Under the pieces are notes generated by a model, which saw only the letters and a list, made by a program, of their open reading frames with translations, ran no database searches and had not been told where the DNA came from. DNA of 64,000 nt, taken from contig NZ_CANKXW010000001.1 of the NCBI RefSeq assembly GCF_947487805.1, positions 62,001 to 126,000 of the forward strand. The letters are read 5' to 3'. How positions within the stretch are numbered: position 1 is the first letter of the stretch; each line of letters starts with the position of its first letter. The translations under genes were made by a program, and so were the position numbers. This DNA is from an uncultured Tateyamaria sp. Lineage in GTDB: Bacteria; Pseudomonadota; Alphaproteobacteria; Rhodobacterales; Rhodobacteraceae. This document shows, in pieces, positions 44,833 to 54,209 of the stretch.

Positions 44833-45530
44833 TGGACTTTGATGCACACCTTTTGATTGTCGACGATGACGAGCGGATCCGCACGTTGTTGCAGAAGTTC
44901 CTGATGCGGAACGGGTTTCTGGTGACGGCGGCGCGTGATGCCGAACATGCCCGGCGCATCCTCGCGGGGCTCGATTTCGACATGATCGTGCTGGACGTGA
45001 TGATGCCGGGCGAGGACGGGCTGAGCCTGTGCCGGTCCTTGCGCGAAACCCATGCGACGCCGATCTTGCTGCTGACGGCCAAGGGCGAGACCGACAACCG
45101 GATCGAGGGGCTGGAGGCCGGGGCCGACGATTATCTGGCCAAGCCGTTCGAGCCCAAGGAACTGCTGCTGAGGATCAACGCGATCCTGCGCCGCGTGCCC
45201 GATGTGGCACCGGAGGAGGCGACGCCGAAAATCCTGACCCTCGGGCCGATCCGCTACGATATGGAACGCGGCGAGATGTGGCAGGGGGCCGATCTGGTCC
45301 GGCTGACGGCCACGGAAATGCAGCTGATGAAGATTTTCTCGGCCCAGCCCGGCGAGGCGGTCAGTCGCGCGCAGCTGGTCGAGGATCTGGGCCGCGACCG
45401 CGGTCAGGCCCAGGAACGCGCGGTAGACGTGCAGATCACCCGGCTGCGGCGCAAGATCGAGAGCGACCCGAAACAACCGCGCTATCTGCAAACCGTGCGC
45501 GGTGCAGGGTACATGCTGGCGCCGGATTGA
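44832..45530 (+). CDS. petR: OmpR-family response regulator (PetR-like)
   Basis: 232 residues. Receiver domain with acidic pair DDDE near residue 10, phospho-acceptor Asp in IVLDVMMPGEDG near residue 56 and Lys in LAKPFEPKELLLRI near 105; C-terminal winged helix with LTATEMQLMKIFSAQPG and RLRRKIESDPKQPRYLQTVRGAGYM. ATG 44832 preferred to the GTG three bases earlier. No histidine kinase gene is adjacent, as also for PetR in Rhodobacter. Confidence 0.9.
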   Translation: MDFDAHLLIVDDDERIRTLLQKFLMRNGFLVTAARDAEHARRILAGLDFDMIVLDVMMPGEDGLSLCRSLRETHATPILLLTAKGETDNRIEGLEAGADDYLAKPFEPKELLLRINAILRRVPDVAPEEATPKILTLGPIRYDMERGEMWQGADLVRLTATEMQLMKIFSAQPGEAVSRAQLVEDLGRDRGQAQERAVDVQITRLRRKIESDPKQPRYLQTVRGAGYMLAPD

Positions 45531-45551
45531 CCCGGTGACGGCGTGGGATAG

Positions 45552-45866
45552 TCACTGACGGTCCATTGGGACGCACGGCTGCAAAGCGCCAAGCAGTGGT
45601 GTTGAGGCCGCGTCTTCAAAGGACACGACGATACCGTCTTCATCCTGCGAGGAACCACAGGTCGCAAAAGCGGTGCCGGCGAGCGCGCAGCAATGCGTTA
45701 CCACGCTTTCCTGAAAGACGACGCTGGAACTGGTTGATACCGTGCGCAGCAATGCGCGGTTGGTGGTGGGGTTTTCGGCATGATCGGGGGCCGACATCCG
45801 GCCAGCCGCAAACGCCGCGATGGCAACGAAAGCAACACCGATCCAAATCAGCATTTGCCGCGACAT
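45552..45866 (-). CDS. Hypothetical membrane-anchored small protein
   Basis: 104 residues. An N-terminal hydrophobic segment (LIWIGVAFVAIAAFAAG, residues 6-22) is an anchor or signal peptide, followed by a Ser/Thr-rich part and four cysteines (HCCALAG, FATCGSS, LQPCVP). AAAGGAG lies 8 bases above the ATG. No family recognised. The cysteines in an exported region could form disulfides. It converges with petR, 21 bases apart. Confidence 0.6.
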   Translation of the reverse strand: MSRQMLIWIGVAFVAIAAFAAGRMSAPDHAENPTTNRALLRTVSTSSSVVFQESVVTHCCALAGTAFATCGSSQDEDGIVVSFEDAASTPLLGALQPCVPMDRQ

Positions 45867-45959
45867 GATCGCGCTCCTTTTCCCGTATGTTCAGACCCGG
45901 GACTTTGATCAAAACAATCGGCGCTGGCAACCGGGCAGCCCACTGCTATTGTCCAAACC

Positions 45960-46898
45960 ATGAAAACAGCGCTCCTCACCCACGCCGACGGCCTCTTGCA
46001 CGTCACCCCCGCAGGCATGCCCGAGCAGGTGGCGCGGTTGGACTATATCCAGAGCGCGCTGGCGGATCTGGATCTGGTGCGGGTCGATCCTCCACTGGCA
46101 ACAGACGCGCAGATCGCGTTGTGTCATCCGCAGGACTATATCGACCGGGTCCGCGCGCAGATGCCAGCGGACGGCTTTGCCGGGCTGGACCGGGAGACGG
46201 ATGCGGAGACGTTCCTGTCGCCCACCTCTCAGAACGCGATCTGGCGCGCGGCAGGGGGGGCTGTGCGCGCCGTGGACATGGTGCTGGACGGGGAGGTGAC
46301 GAACGCCTTTGTCGCGATGCGCCCGCCGGGGCATCATGCGGAGCAGTCCCTGCCCATGGGGTTCTGCATCTTTGGCAATGTGGCGATTGCGGCCAAGCAC
46401 GCGTTGGAGGTGCGGGGGCTGGCCCGTGTGGCGGTTGTCGATTTCGACGTGCATCACGGCAACGGCACGCAGGCGCTCTTGCAGGACGATCCGCGCGCGC
46501 TTGTTGTGACCAGCCAGCAGATGCCGCTGTGGCCGGGTACGGGGGCGGCGTCCGATCGCGGCCCGCATGGCACGGTGTTGAACGTCCCGCTGGCACCGGG
46601 CACGGACGGTGCTCATGCGATTGCGGAATACACCCGCGTCGTGATGCCTGCGCTGATCAAACACCAGCCCGAGCTGATCCTGATTTCTGCCGGGTTCGAT
46701 GCCCATCAGGATGACCCGCTGGCCCAGTTGAACTGGACAGTGGACACCTATGCGCGCCTCACGGACATGTTGGCGGAAACTGCACGAGACCTGTGCAAGG
46801 GCCGGGTGGTGTCGGTGCTGGAAGGCGGCTATGATCTGGATGCGCTGGCGGCCTGCGCCCGCGCCCATGTACAATCGCTGATGAAGGCCCCGACATGA
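45960..46898 (+). CDS. Histone deacetylase-family (AcuC/acetylpolyamine amidohydrolase-like) protein
   Basis: 312 residues. Zinc and catalytic residues are visible in RPPGHHAEQS, DFDVHHGNGTQALL and ISAGFDAHQDDPL, all conserved in class II-type deacetylases of bacteria. Removes acyl groups from lysines, polyamines or small molecules; the substrate is unknown. Its stop overlaps the xseB start by 4 bases, so it heads the xseB-ispA-dxs run. Confidence 0.9.
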   Translation: MKTALLTHADGLLHVTPAGMPEQVARLDYIQSALADLDLVRVDPPLATDAQIALCHPQDYIDRVRAQMPADGFAGLDRETDAETFLSPTSQNAIWRAAGGAVRAVDMVLDGEVTNAFVAMRPPGHHAEQSLPMGFCIFGNVAIAAKHALEVRGLARVAVVDFDVHHGNGTQALLQDDPRALVVTSQQMPLWPGTGAASDRGPHGTVLNVPLAPGTDGAHAIAEYTRVVMPALIKHQPELILISAGFDAHQDDPLAQLNWTVDTYARLTDMLAETARDLCKGRVVSVLEGGYDLDALAACARAHVQSLMKAPT

Positions 46899-47137
46899 CT
46901 GACCGCCCCGTAGACGAGATGAGCTTCGAAGAAGCGATGGCCGAGCTGGAACAGGTTCTGGGCCAGTTGGAGCGTGGCGATGTGGCGCTGGATGCATCGA
47001 TCACGCTCTATGAGCGGGGGGCCGCGCTCAAGGCGCGCTGCGAGGCCAAGCTGAAGGAAGCTGAAGAGAAGGTGGCCGCGATCACGCTGGATGCGGATGG
47101 CAATCCCACCGGGTTGAAAGCCGCGGGCGATCTCTGA
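46895..47137 (+). CDS. xseB: Exodeoxyribonuclease VII small subunit
   Basis: 80 residues, mostly two helices: SFEEAMAELEQVLGQLERGDV and LDASITLYERGAALKARCE, the XseB signature. Binds the XseA large subunit (not in this window). Lies between the deacetylase-like gene and ispA, the usual alphaproteobacterial context. Confidence 0.93.
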   Translation: MTDRPVDEMSFEEAMAELEQVLGQLERGDVALDASITLYERGAALKARCEAKLKEAEEKVAAITLDADGNPTGLKAAGDL

Positions 47138-47140
47138 GCG

Positions 47141-48007
47141 ATGTTTCAGGACCGGTTGAAGGGCGCGGCCGCCGTCATACAGGCGCAGTTTGATGCCGTG
47201 CTGGCGGGGTTTGACGACCTGCCGGTGGTTCATGCGATGGCCCATGCCACCCACGGGGGCAAGCGGCTGCGCGGGTTTCTGGTGCTGGAAAGCGCGCGGT
47301 TGCACGGGGTGGAGCCGGGTGCCGCCCTTTGGCCTGCGACAGGGATCGAGGCGCTGCATGCCTATTCGCTGCTGCATGATGACCTGCCTTGCATGGATGA
47401 CGATGATCTGCGGCGCGGCGCGCCGACGGTGCACGTGAAATGGGACGAAGCCACCGCCGTGCTGGCCGGGGATGCGCTGCAAACGCTGGCCTTCGAGCTG
47501 GTGAGCCACCCGGATGTGGGCCCCGGTGACGTGCGCGCCGATCTGACCGCATCGCTCGCGCGGGCCTCGGGCGCGCAGGGCATGGTGCTGGGTCAGGCGC
47601 TCGACATCGCGGCAGAGACGGCGGACGCGCCCCTGACGCTGGACCAGATCACCGCCCTGCAACGGGGCAAGACCGGCGCGCTGATCGAATGGGCCGCCAC
47701 GGCGGGCGCGCGGATGGCGCAGGCGGACACCGGCCCGTTGCAGGCCTATGCCCGGGCGCTGGGCCTCGCCTTTCAGATCGCCGATGACATTCTGGACGTG
47801 ACCAGCGACGCCGCCACCATGGGCAAGGCCACCGGCAAGGATGCGGATGCGGGCAAGGCGACATTCGTGTCGCTGCTGGGTCTGGACGAGGCGAAACGCC
47901 GCGCCGATCAACTGGTGACGGATGCCTGCGACGCGTTAAGTATGTACCAAGCGGACGCCGACGTATTGCGGGACGCCGCCCGCTTTGTCGTGACCCGCAA
48001 GACGTGA
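47141..48007 (+). CDS. ispA: Polyprenyl (farnesyl/geranylgeranyl) diphosphate synthase
   Basis: 288 residues. First Asp-rich motif DDLPCMDDDDLRRG near residue 82, second FQIADDILDVTSD near residue 210. Chain length is most likely C15 from the context with dxs and xseB. Begins 3 bases after xseB. Supplies ubiquinone, carotenoid and lipid-carrier synthesis. Confidence 0.92.
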   Translation: MFQDRLKGAAAVIQAQFDAVLAGFDDLPVVHAMAHATHGGKRLRGFLVLESARLHGVEPGAALWPATGIEALHAYSLLHDDLPCMDDDDLRRGAPTVHVKWDEATAVLAGDALQTLAFELVSHPDVGPGDVRADLTASLARASGAQGMVLGQALDIAAETADAPLTLDQITALQRGKTGALIEWAATAGARMAQADTGPLQAYARALGLAFQIADDILDVTSDAATMGKATGKDADAGKATFVSLLGLDEAKRRADQLVTDACDALSMYQADADVLRDAARFVVTRKT

Positions 48008-48013
48008 GTGCCC

Positions 48014-49942
48014 ATGACGGATCGCCCCAACACCCCCCTGCTTGATACGGTCAAGCGCCCTGCGGACCTCAAACGGTTCTCCGATGCGCAGCTGCGCCAG
48101 ATCGCGAACGAGGTCCGGGCCGAAACGGTGTCGGCGGTGTCGGTCACCGGCGGGCATCTGGGCGCGGGTCTCGGTGTGGTCGAGCTGACCGTGGCGCTGC
48201 ATGCGGTGTTCGACACCCCGCGGGACAAGTTGATCTGGGACGTGGGCCACCAGTGTTACCCGCACAAGATCCTGACTGAACGGCGCGACCGCATCCGCAC
48301 GCTGCGGATGAAGGACGGGCTGAGCGGGTTCACCAAGCGCAGCGAGAGCGATTATGACCCGTTTGGCGCGGCGCACTCGTCGACCTCCATCTCGGCGGCG
48401 CTGGGATTTGCCGTGGCGCGTGATCTGGGCGGCACTGTCCCCGCGGGGACAGGCGACGCGATTGCCGTGATCGGCGACGGATCGATGAGCGCGGGCATGG
48501 CGTATGAGGCGCTGAACAACGCCGGTCACCTGGGCAAGCGCCTGATCGTGATCCTGAACGATAACGAGATGTCGATTGCCCCGCCGGTGGGCGCGATGTC
48601 GTCCTACCTTTCGCGGCTCTATGCCCAGAACCCGTTTCAGGATCTCAAGGCCGCGGCCAAGGGCGCGGTCAGCCTGCTGCCCGAACCGTTCCGCGAAGGG
48701 GCCAAGCGTGCCAAGGAGATGCTCAAGGGCATGGCCGTCGGCGGCACACTGTTCGAAGAGCTGGGGTTCTCCTATCTCGGCCCCATCGACGGGCATGACA
48801 TGGACCAGCTGTTGCCGGTGCTGCGCACGGTCAAGGAGCGCGCCAACGGGCCGATCCTGATCCACGTGCTGACCAAAAAGGGCAAGGGCTATGCTCCCGC
48901 CGAAACCGCCCGCGACAAGGGCCACGCCACGGCCAAGTTCGACGTGGTCACCGGCCAGCAGAAAAAGGCGCCCAGCAACGCGCCCAGCTATACGTCCGTC
49001 TTTGCCCAGCACCTGATCAGGCAGGCCGAGGGCGACGACAAGATCTGTGCGGTGACGGCGGCGATGCCTGATGGCACGGGCCTGAACCTTTTTGCCGAAC
49101 GCTTTCCCAGCCGCTGCTTTGACGTGGGCATTGCCGAACAACACGGCGTGACCTTTTCGGCAGCACTTGCCGCAGGCGGGATGAAGCCGTTTTGCACGAT
49201 GTATTCGACCTTTCTGCAACGCGGGTACGATCAGGTCGTGCACGATGTGGCGATCCAGCGGTTGCCGGTGCGCTTTGCCATCGACCGCGCGGGGCTCGTT
49301 GGTGCGGACGGGGCGACCCATGCGGGCGCGTTCGACGTGGCCTATCTGGCGAACCTGCCGGGCTTTGTCGTGATGGCCGCCGCGGACGAGGCGGAATTGG
49401 CGCATATGGTCGCCACGGCGGCCGCGCATGACGCAGGCCCCATCGCCTTCCGGTTCCCGCGCGGCGAAGGCACCGGGGTCGAGATGCCGGAGCGCGGCAC
49501 CCCGCTGGAGATCGGCAAGGGCCGCATGATCCAGACCGGCAAGGGCGTGGCCATCCTGTCCTTTGGCACCCGCTTGGCTGAGGTGCAGAAAGCCGCCGAA
49601 AACCTGGCCGCCAAGGGGATCGTGCCCACCATCGCCGACGCCCGCTTTGCCAAGCCGCTGGACCGCGACCTGATCCTGCAACTGGCCGCCGATCACGAGG
49701 CCCTCATCACCATCGAAGAGGGCGCCATCGGCGGCTTTGGCAGTCACGTGGCACAGCTTCTGGCGGAGGAGGGCGTGTTCGATACCGGCCTCAAGTACCG
49801 GTCCATGGTCCTGCCCGACACGTTCATCGATCAGGCCAGCCCGGCGGACATGTATGCCGTCGCGGGCATGAACGCGGACCAGATCGAGGCCAAGGTGCTG
49901 AACGTGCTTGGCGTAACGTCACTTGACGAGGCGCGCGCCTGA
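48014..49942 (+). CDS. dxs: 1-deoxy-D-xylulose-5-phosphate synthase
   Basis: 642 residues; joins pyruvate and glyceraldehyde 3-phosphate, first step of the MEP isoprenoid pathway, thiamine-diphosphate-dependent. TPP motif [18 protein letters not shown] near residue 157, [11 protein letters not shown] near residue 77, [18 protein letters not shown] near residue 420. ATG 48014 chosen over the GTG two codons earlier. Its TPP need links it to the thiamine transporter operon elsewhere in this window. Confidence 0.96.
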   Translation: MTDRPNTPLLDTVKRPADLKRFSDAQLRQIANEVRAETVSAVSVTGGHLGAGLGVVELTVALHAVFDTPRDKLIWDVGHQCYPHKILTERRDRIRTLRMKDGLSGFTKRSESDYDPFGAAHSSTSISAALGFAVARDLGGTVPAGTGDAIAVIGDGSMSAGMAYEALNNAGHLGKRLIVILNDNEMSIAPPVGAMSSYLSRLYAQNPFQDLKAAAKGAVSLLPEPFREGAKRAKEMLKGMAVGGTLFEELGFSYLGPIDGHDMDQLLPVLRTVKERANGPILIHVLTKKGKGYAPAETARDKGHATAKFDVVTGQQKKAPSNAPSYTSVFAQHLIRQAEGDDKICAVTAAMPDGTGLNLFAERFPSRCFDVGIAEQHGVTFSAALAAGGMKPFCTMYSTFLQRGYDQVVHDVAIQRLPVRFAIDRAGLVGADGATHAGAFDVAYLANLPGFVVMAAADEAELAHMVATAAAHDAGPIAFRFPRGEGTGVEMPERGTPLEIGKGRMIQTGKGVAILSFGTRLAEVQKAAENLAAKGIVPTIADARFAKPLDRDLILQLAADHEALITIEEGAIGGFGSHVAQLLAEEGVFDTGLKYRSMVLPDTFIDQASPADMYAVAGMNADQIEAKVLNVLGVTSLDEARA

Positions 49943-50003
49943 CGCTTGCGGGGCGGGGCGGGCTTCGGCCAGACTGCGCCCACCGAAACGCAAAGGGTGC
50001 CCC

Positions 50004-50663
50004 ATGTCGATCCACAGCCGACCCGTCCACATCTATCGCTGGATCGTGTTCCTGCTGGCGGCGGGCTATTGCCTGCACCAGCTGGTGCTGGGGGCCTGGA
50101 CCGGGCCGGGCGGGCCGTTCCGCTACCTGACGATCTGGGCGCTGTTCCTGTCATTCTACGCGGCCAGCCGGATGCTGGCCCTGTCCGAACACCGCATCAC
50201 GCGTCGGCACGAGGTCACCGCCATGTGCGCCGCCGTGCTGAACGTGATGGTCGTGTTCCTCTACTGGCGGCTCTATTTCACAGACCCTGCACTGGTGAAC
50301 AATGGCGGTCCCATCGTGTGGTGGCTGGAATACTACCTGCATGCGCTGGGCCCGGCGCTCCAGATCATTGATGCGCTGTTCATCGGCCGTGTCTTTCGAC
50401 GGGTCTGGCGCGGCATCGTGCCGATGATCCTGATCATCAGCGCCTATGTCGCCTGGAGCGAGCTGTTCGTGCAGCGCTTCAACGACCGGCCTGCGGGCGA
50501 GGTGACCAGCGGGCTGCCCTATCCGTTCCTCAACAACATGGAATTTTCGGAACGGGCGATGTTCTACCTGGTCAATGGCGGTACGGCGCTGTTCCTGCTG
50601 TTGGTCTTTGGATGTCTGGGCTGGGTGCTGTCGCGCGTGATGCGCGGTCAGGTACCGGCCTGA
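50004..50663 (+). CDS. Six-to-seven-span membrane protein, Pr6Pr/FAR-17a (AIG1)-like
   Basis: 219 residues, hydrophobic, about six membrane segments. Conserved-looking parts are NNGGPIVWWLEYYLHALGPA (with a His in the position of the AIG1-family His) and GLPYPFLNN. This resembles the FAR-17a/AIG1 or bacterial Pr6Pr families; AIG1 proteins hydrolyse fatty-acid esters, but that activity is not established for bacterial members. Start at ATG 50004. The stop overlaps convergent exoD by 16 bases. Confidence 0.65.
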   Translation: MSIHSRPVHIYRWIVFLLAAGYCLHQLVLGAWTGPGGPFRYLTIWALFLSFYAASRMLALSEHRITRRHEVTAMCAAVLNVMVVFLYWRLYFTDPALVNNGGPIVWWLEYYLHALGPALQIIDALFIGRVFRRVWRGIVPMILIISAYVAWSELFVQRFNDRPAGEVTSGLPYPFLNNMEFSERAMFYLVNGGTALFLLLVFGCLGWVLSRVMRGQVPA

Positions 50664-51241
50664 ACCAGCCATAGCGTCAGCGCCGCAAGACCGCCCACCA
50701 CGCCGTAACCCAGCAGCACATAAAGCCCGTCGCGTGTAAACAGCCCGAACGCCATCAGCGACACCGCCCCCGCCCCGAAGGACGTGACAAAGGGCAGCAG
50801 TTCGAGCAGGGGCCATGTCATGGGAATGAGCAGGCACAAAAGCAACGTGCCCAGTCGCAGTGGCCCGCCCGTCAACATCCGCAGCCGAGGGTGTGAATGC
50901 CGGTCGATCCACCGCGCCGGGCGGCGCAGGGCCGCCACCGCCCTGCGCAGCCGCCGTACCGGCACGGCCCGGTTGCGCACAAGCCCCGGCAGCCACAGGT
51001 GCCTGCGCCCGAACAGGGCCTGCACCATGACCATCACGATCAGCAGCGCGGACAGGGTGGGCAGGCCCGGAATGCCCGACAGGGGCGACACCATAAGCAG
51101 CGCAATCGCCAGCACGATGGGCATGATCGACCGGTCGCCGATCTCGTGCAGGATGTCCTGAACCGTGACCCTGTCGCCCTGCGCAGCCTCTTCGAGGATA
51201 TCCAGAAGATGCGTCAGCGACGGGTGGTCGGTAGGGTCCAT
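50648..51241 (-). CDS. exoD: ExoD-family exopolysaccharide synthesis protein
   Basis: 197 residues with four or five membrane segments. The family core GDRVTVQDILHEIGDRSIMP, LLMVSPLSGIPGLPTLSALL and RPARWIDRHSHPRL are all seen. ExoD was named for a rhizobial exopolysaccharide and alkaline-tolerance mutant; biochemical role unknown. Starts 3 bases after the epimerase-like gene stop on the same strand. Confidence 0.85.
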   Translation of the reverse strand: MDPTDHPSLTHLLDILEEAAQGDRVTVQDILHEIGDRSIMPIVLAIALLMVSPLSGIPGLPTLSALLIVMVMVQALFGRRHLWLPGLVRNRAVPVRRLRRAVAALRRPARWIDRHSHPRLRMLTGGPLRLGTLLLCLLIPMTWPLLELLPFVTSFGAGAVSLMAFGLFTRDGLYVLLGYGVVGGLAALTLWLVQAGT

Positions 51242-51244
51242 GGC

Positions 51245-52096
51245 TCAGCCGTCGCGGGCCAGCAAGGCTGCAAGCCCGTCCCTGTAGTTCGGATAAAGCA
51301 GGGTGACACCCAGATCGTCCTTGATGCGGTCATTCCGCACCCGCTTGCTCTCGGCATAGAAACTGCGCGCCATCGGCGTCATCTCGGCGGTCTCGAAATC
51401 CTCTGCCGGGGGCACGGGCAGGCCCAGCAGGGCGGCGGCATGGGCAATGACGTCCTGCGGCGGGGCGGGGTCATCGTCGCACAGGTTATAGACCGCGCCC
51501 GGCGCGGGCTGGTGGATCGAGGCCAGCACGATCTGTGCGATGTCCTCGACGTGGATGCGCGAAAACACCTGATCCGGTTTGATGATCCGCCGGGCGGTGC
51601 CTGCGCGCACCTTGGCAAAGGGGCCGCGCCCCGGCCCATAGATCCCGGCCAGCCGAAAGATGTGCAGCGGCAGATCGGGGATCTCGCGCCACGCGGTCTC
51701 GGCGGCGACGCGCCACTGCCCGCGCCGGGTCGAGGGGGTCAGGGCGGTGTCTTCGTCGACCCAACCGCCCTTGTGATCGCCATAGACGCCGGTGGTGGAC
51801 AGGTACCCGGCCCATGCGAACTGCGCGGCGCTGGCGCGGATCTGGTCACCCACCGCGCGCAACACCGGATCGCCCTCGGCATCCGGCCCGGCAGAGATCA
51901 GCAGATGCGTCGCATCGTCCAGCGCCGCGTCGACCGCATCACCGGGAAAGATCAGCGGCTCGACCCCGCTGGCGGCAAGTGCGGCGGCCTTGTCGGCGCT
52001 GCGCGTGGTGCCGATCACCCGCCAGCCCAGCGGCAGCAACAGCCGGGTCAGCGCCTGCGCTGAATACCCGTGGCCAAAGGAAAGAAGCGTCTTCAT
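51245..52096 (-). CDS. NAD-dependent epimerase/dehydratase-like protein (YeeZ type)
   Basis: 283 residues, extended SDR fold. The nucleotide motif is shortened to SFGHGYSA near residue 6, and STTGVYGDHKGGWVDE includes the Tyr-like catalytic region; HIFRLAGIYGPGRGPF and YNLCDDDPAPPQDVI are typical of the YeeZ/SdrA-like group. ATG 52096 preferred. Substrate unknown. Confidence 0.82.
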   Translation of the reverse strand: MKTLLSFGHGYSAQALTRLLLPLGWRVIGTTRSADKAAALAASGVEPLIFPGDAVDAALDDATHLLISAGPDAEGDPVLRAVGDQIRASAAQFAWAGYLSTTGVYGDHKGGWVDEDTALTPSTRRGQWRVAAETAWREIPDLPLHIFRLAGIYGPGRGPFAKVRAGTARRIIKPDQVFSRIHVEDIAQIVLASIHQPAPGAVYNLCDDDPAPPQDVIAHAAALLGLPVPPAEDFETAEMTPMARSFYAESKRVRNDRIKDDLGVTLLYPNYRDGLAALLARDG

Positions 52097-52188
52097 GCGC
52101 CCCACCGTACCGACTGTCCCCGCGGGGACAAGTCCCTTGGCGCGCGCGCGCCCTTGCCAAAACCCGTCCCGGGCGGCCTTATTGCGCC

Positions 52189-52812
52189 ATGACGGATGAT
52201 CCTGATCTCGACCGCGCCTATGCGCTGAAAACGCCCGAGGATTCGGTGCGGCTCTATCGCGACTGGGCCGACACCTATGACCGCGATTTCGCGCAAGCCA
52301 GCGATTACGTCCTGCCCGCCGAGGTCTCGCGCCACTATGCGGTGCTTGGCGGGTTCGGCCCGGTGCTGGATGTGGGCGCGGGCACGGGCCTGTGCGGCGC
52401 GGCGCTGGCGGGGCGGGGCATTGGCCCCGTCGATGGCACCGACATCTCCGCCGAGATGCTGGAAACCGCGCGCACCAAGGGGATCTATCGCCACCTGTTC
52501 ACCGGCAATATCCTGACCGGGCTGGACGCGCCGGACACCTATCAGGGCGCGGTCAGTTCCGGCACCTTCACCAACGGCCATGTGGGGCCAGACGGTCTGG
52601 ACGCGATGCTGGCCGCCGTGCGCCCGCGCGGGTGGATCGTGGTGTCGGTCAACGCGCAGCACTACGCCGCCACCGGTTTTGCGGCCAAGCTGGCGGCGCT
52701 GGGCGACGCGATTTCGGATCTGAGCGAAACCGAGGTCGCGATCTATGGCCCGGGCGCGACGGGGCCACATGCAGGCGATACCGCGCTGCTGATCGCGTTC
52801 CGCCGGGCCTAG
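52189..52812 (+). CDS. SAM-dependent methyltransferase
   Basis: 207 residues. SAM motif I is VLDVGAGTGLCGAALA near residue 63, motif II around DGTDISAEMLETAR, and the acceptor part GAVSSGTFTNGHVGP. WADTYDRDF at residue 26 is common in small-molecule class I methyltransferases. Start at ATG 52189, 25 bases after AAACCCGTCC with no strong ribosome site. Shares CTAG with the stop of the convergent sulfatase gene. Confidence 0.85.
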   Translation: MTDDPDLDRAYALKTPEDSVRLYRDWADTYDRDFAQASDYVLPAEVSRHYAVLGGFGPVLDVGAGTGLCGAALAGRGIGPVDGTDISAEMLETARTKGIYRHLFTGNILTGLDAPDTYQGAVSSGTFTNGHVGPDGLDAMLAAVRPRGWIVVSVNAQHYAATGFAAKLAALGDAISDLSETEVAIYGPGATGPHAGDTALLIAFRRA

Positions 52813-54185
52813 CGGCTGTCGGCGGGGGTATAGTCAAAGGTCGGAATGGCGCGGATGGCGTCGATGCCGCCGAGGGCCGCAATGCGCCGCGCCTGGTCGG
52901 CATGGGCGCGGGCATTGGCGTCCTCCGGGTCAACGAGGGCAAGCATCCGCCGCGTCCCTTCGGCGATAATGTCAGGCCGGGCGATGGCGAGGTCCACCTC
53001 TTCCTGCGGGTCGGCTGCCATGTCAAAAAGCTGCGCGGCGTGCCCTTCGGCATAGTGGACCATCTTCCACGTGCCCCAGCGCACCATGGTCACGCCCACC
53101 GAACAGCCGCCGTCGTGATATTCGGACAGCACGGTGCGGTCCGGATCCGGACGGCGCAGGTCGCGGCCCGAGAACCCGGAGGTCCGGGCCCCCAGCGTGC
53201 CGCAGATCGTCGGCGCGATGTCGATCAGGCTGACCGGCGTGGCGCAGGTGCCCGCATCGATCCCCGGCCCGGCCAGCATCAGCGGCACGCGCGCGGCGCT
53301 GTCATACATGGTCGACTTCGTCCAGAACCCCTTTTCCCCCAGCATCTCGCCATGATCGGCGGTAAAGACGACAAGCGTGTCCTCGGTCAGGCCCGCCGCA
53401 TCCAACGCATCAAGGACGCGTCCCACCTGCCGGTCCAGAAAGGTGCAGAGGCCGAAATAGGACGCCGTGGCGATACCGCGCGATTCGGGCGTGAAATACG
53501 GATCGTGATCAAAGAACCCGGCGATTTCCCGCAGGATCGGATGATCCGGCACCTCTTGCGCGCCACGGGCAAGGGCCTGCGGATCGTACAGGGCATAGTC
53601 CTGCGGCGGCGCCGTCAGCGGAAAGTGCGGGGCCAGCCATGACACAAAGGCGCACCACGGCGCGTTCTGGCGCGCAGGTGCTGCGATCCAGTCACAGGCC
53701 GCGGCCGTCACCGTCCGGTCCTGCGCCAGATAGGCAGTGTCCCCCGGCCCGATGTCGCGCGCCAGCGTGTGGGTCATGTCGTAGGGTTCGACCGGGCGGC
53801 GCAAGAGCGCTTGTGCCCAGCCGATGCCATCCACCACGTGCACCGGCGCGATCTGGGTGCCGAACCCGCAATCGGCGTCGCCGGATTGATAGTGCAGCTT
53901 GCCGATGGACACCGGGTCAATACCAACATCGCGCAAAACATGCCCCCAGCTGGGCGTGGCCCCGTCATAGGGTTCGGCAGAGGACCAGTTCCCGATCTCG
54001 TGCACATATTTGCCCGTCGCAATCGCCGCCCGCGTCGGTACGCAGATGGGCGAGGGGGTATAGGCCGCGTCGAACCGCATCCCGCGCGCGGCCAGCCGGT
54101 CCAGATGCGCCGTGTGGATGCGTGGGTCGTGATGGCCCAGAGCCCACCACGACAGCTCATCCGCCATCAGGAAGAGGACGTTCAT
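52809..54185 (-). CDS. Type I sulfatase (choline-sulfatase/arylsulfatase-like)
   Basis: 458 residues. The formylglycine motif C-x-P-x-R is present as CVPTRAAIATGKY near residue 48; metal ligands appear in MADELSWW and VVFTADHGEMLGEKG. No signal peptide, so cytoplasmic, like choline sulfatase. It hydrolyses sulfate (or phosphonate) esters; substrate unknown. Lies 24 bases behind a class II aldolase gene on the same strand, which suggests that a sulfated sugar, polyol or related compound is processed. Confidence 0.9.
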   Translation of the reverse strand: MNVLFLMADELSWWALGHHDPRIHTAHLDRLAARGMRFDAAYTPSPICVPTRAAIATGKYVHEIGNWSSAEPYDGATPSWGHVLRDVGIDPVSIGKLHYQSGDADCGFGTQIAPVHVVDGIGWAQALLRRPVEPYDMTHTLARDIGPGDTAYLAQDRTVTAAACDWIAAPARQNAPWCAFVSWLAPHFPLTAPPQDYALYDPQALARGAQEVPDHPILREIAGFFDHDPYFTPESRGIATASYFGLCTFLDRQVGRVLDALDAAGLTEDTLVVFTADHGEMLGEKGFWTKSTMYDSAARVPLMLAGPGIDAGTCATPVSLIDIAPTICGTLGARTSGFSGRDLRRPDPDRTVLSEYHDGGCSVGVTMVRWGTWKMVHYAEGHAAQLFDMAADPQEEVDLAIARPDIIAEGTRRMLALVDPEDANARAHADQARRIAALGGIDAIRAIPTFDYTPADSR

Positions 54186-54209
54186 CCCGTCCGCGACGTG
54201 CCGGGGTCG

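Noticed and set aside
47936-49747. 603-codon open frame on the minus strand
   Set aside because: Antisense to dxs, which has all family motifs in frame.
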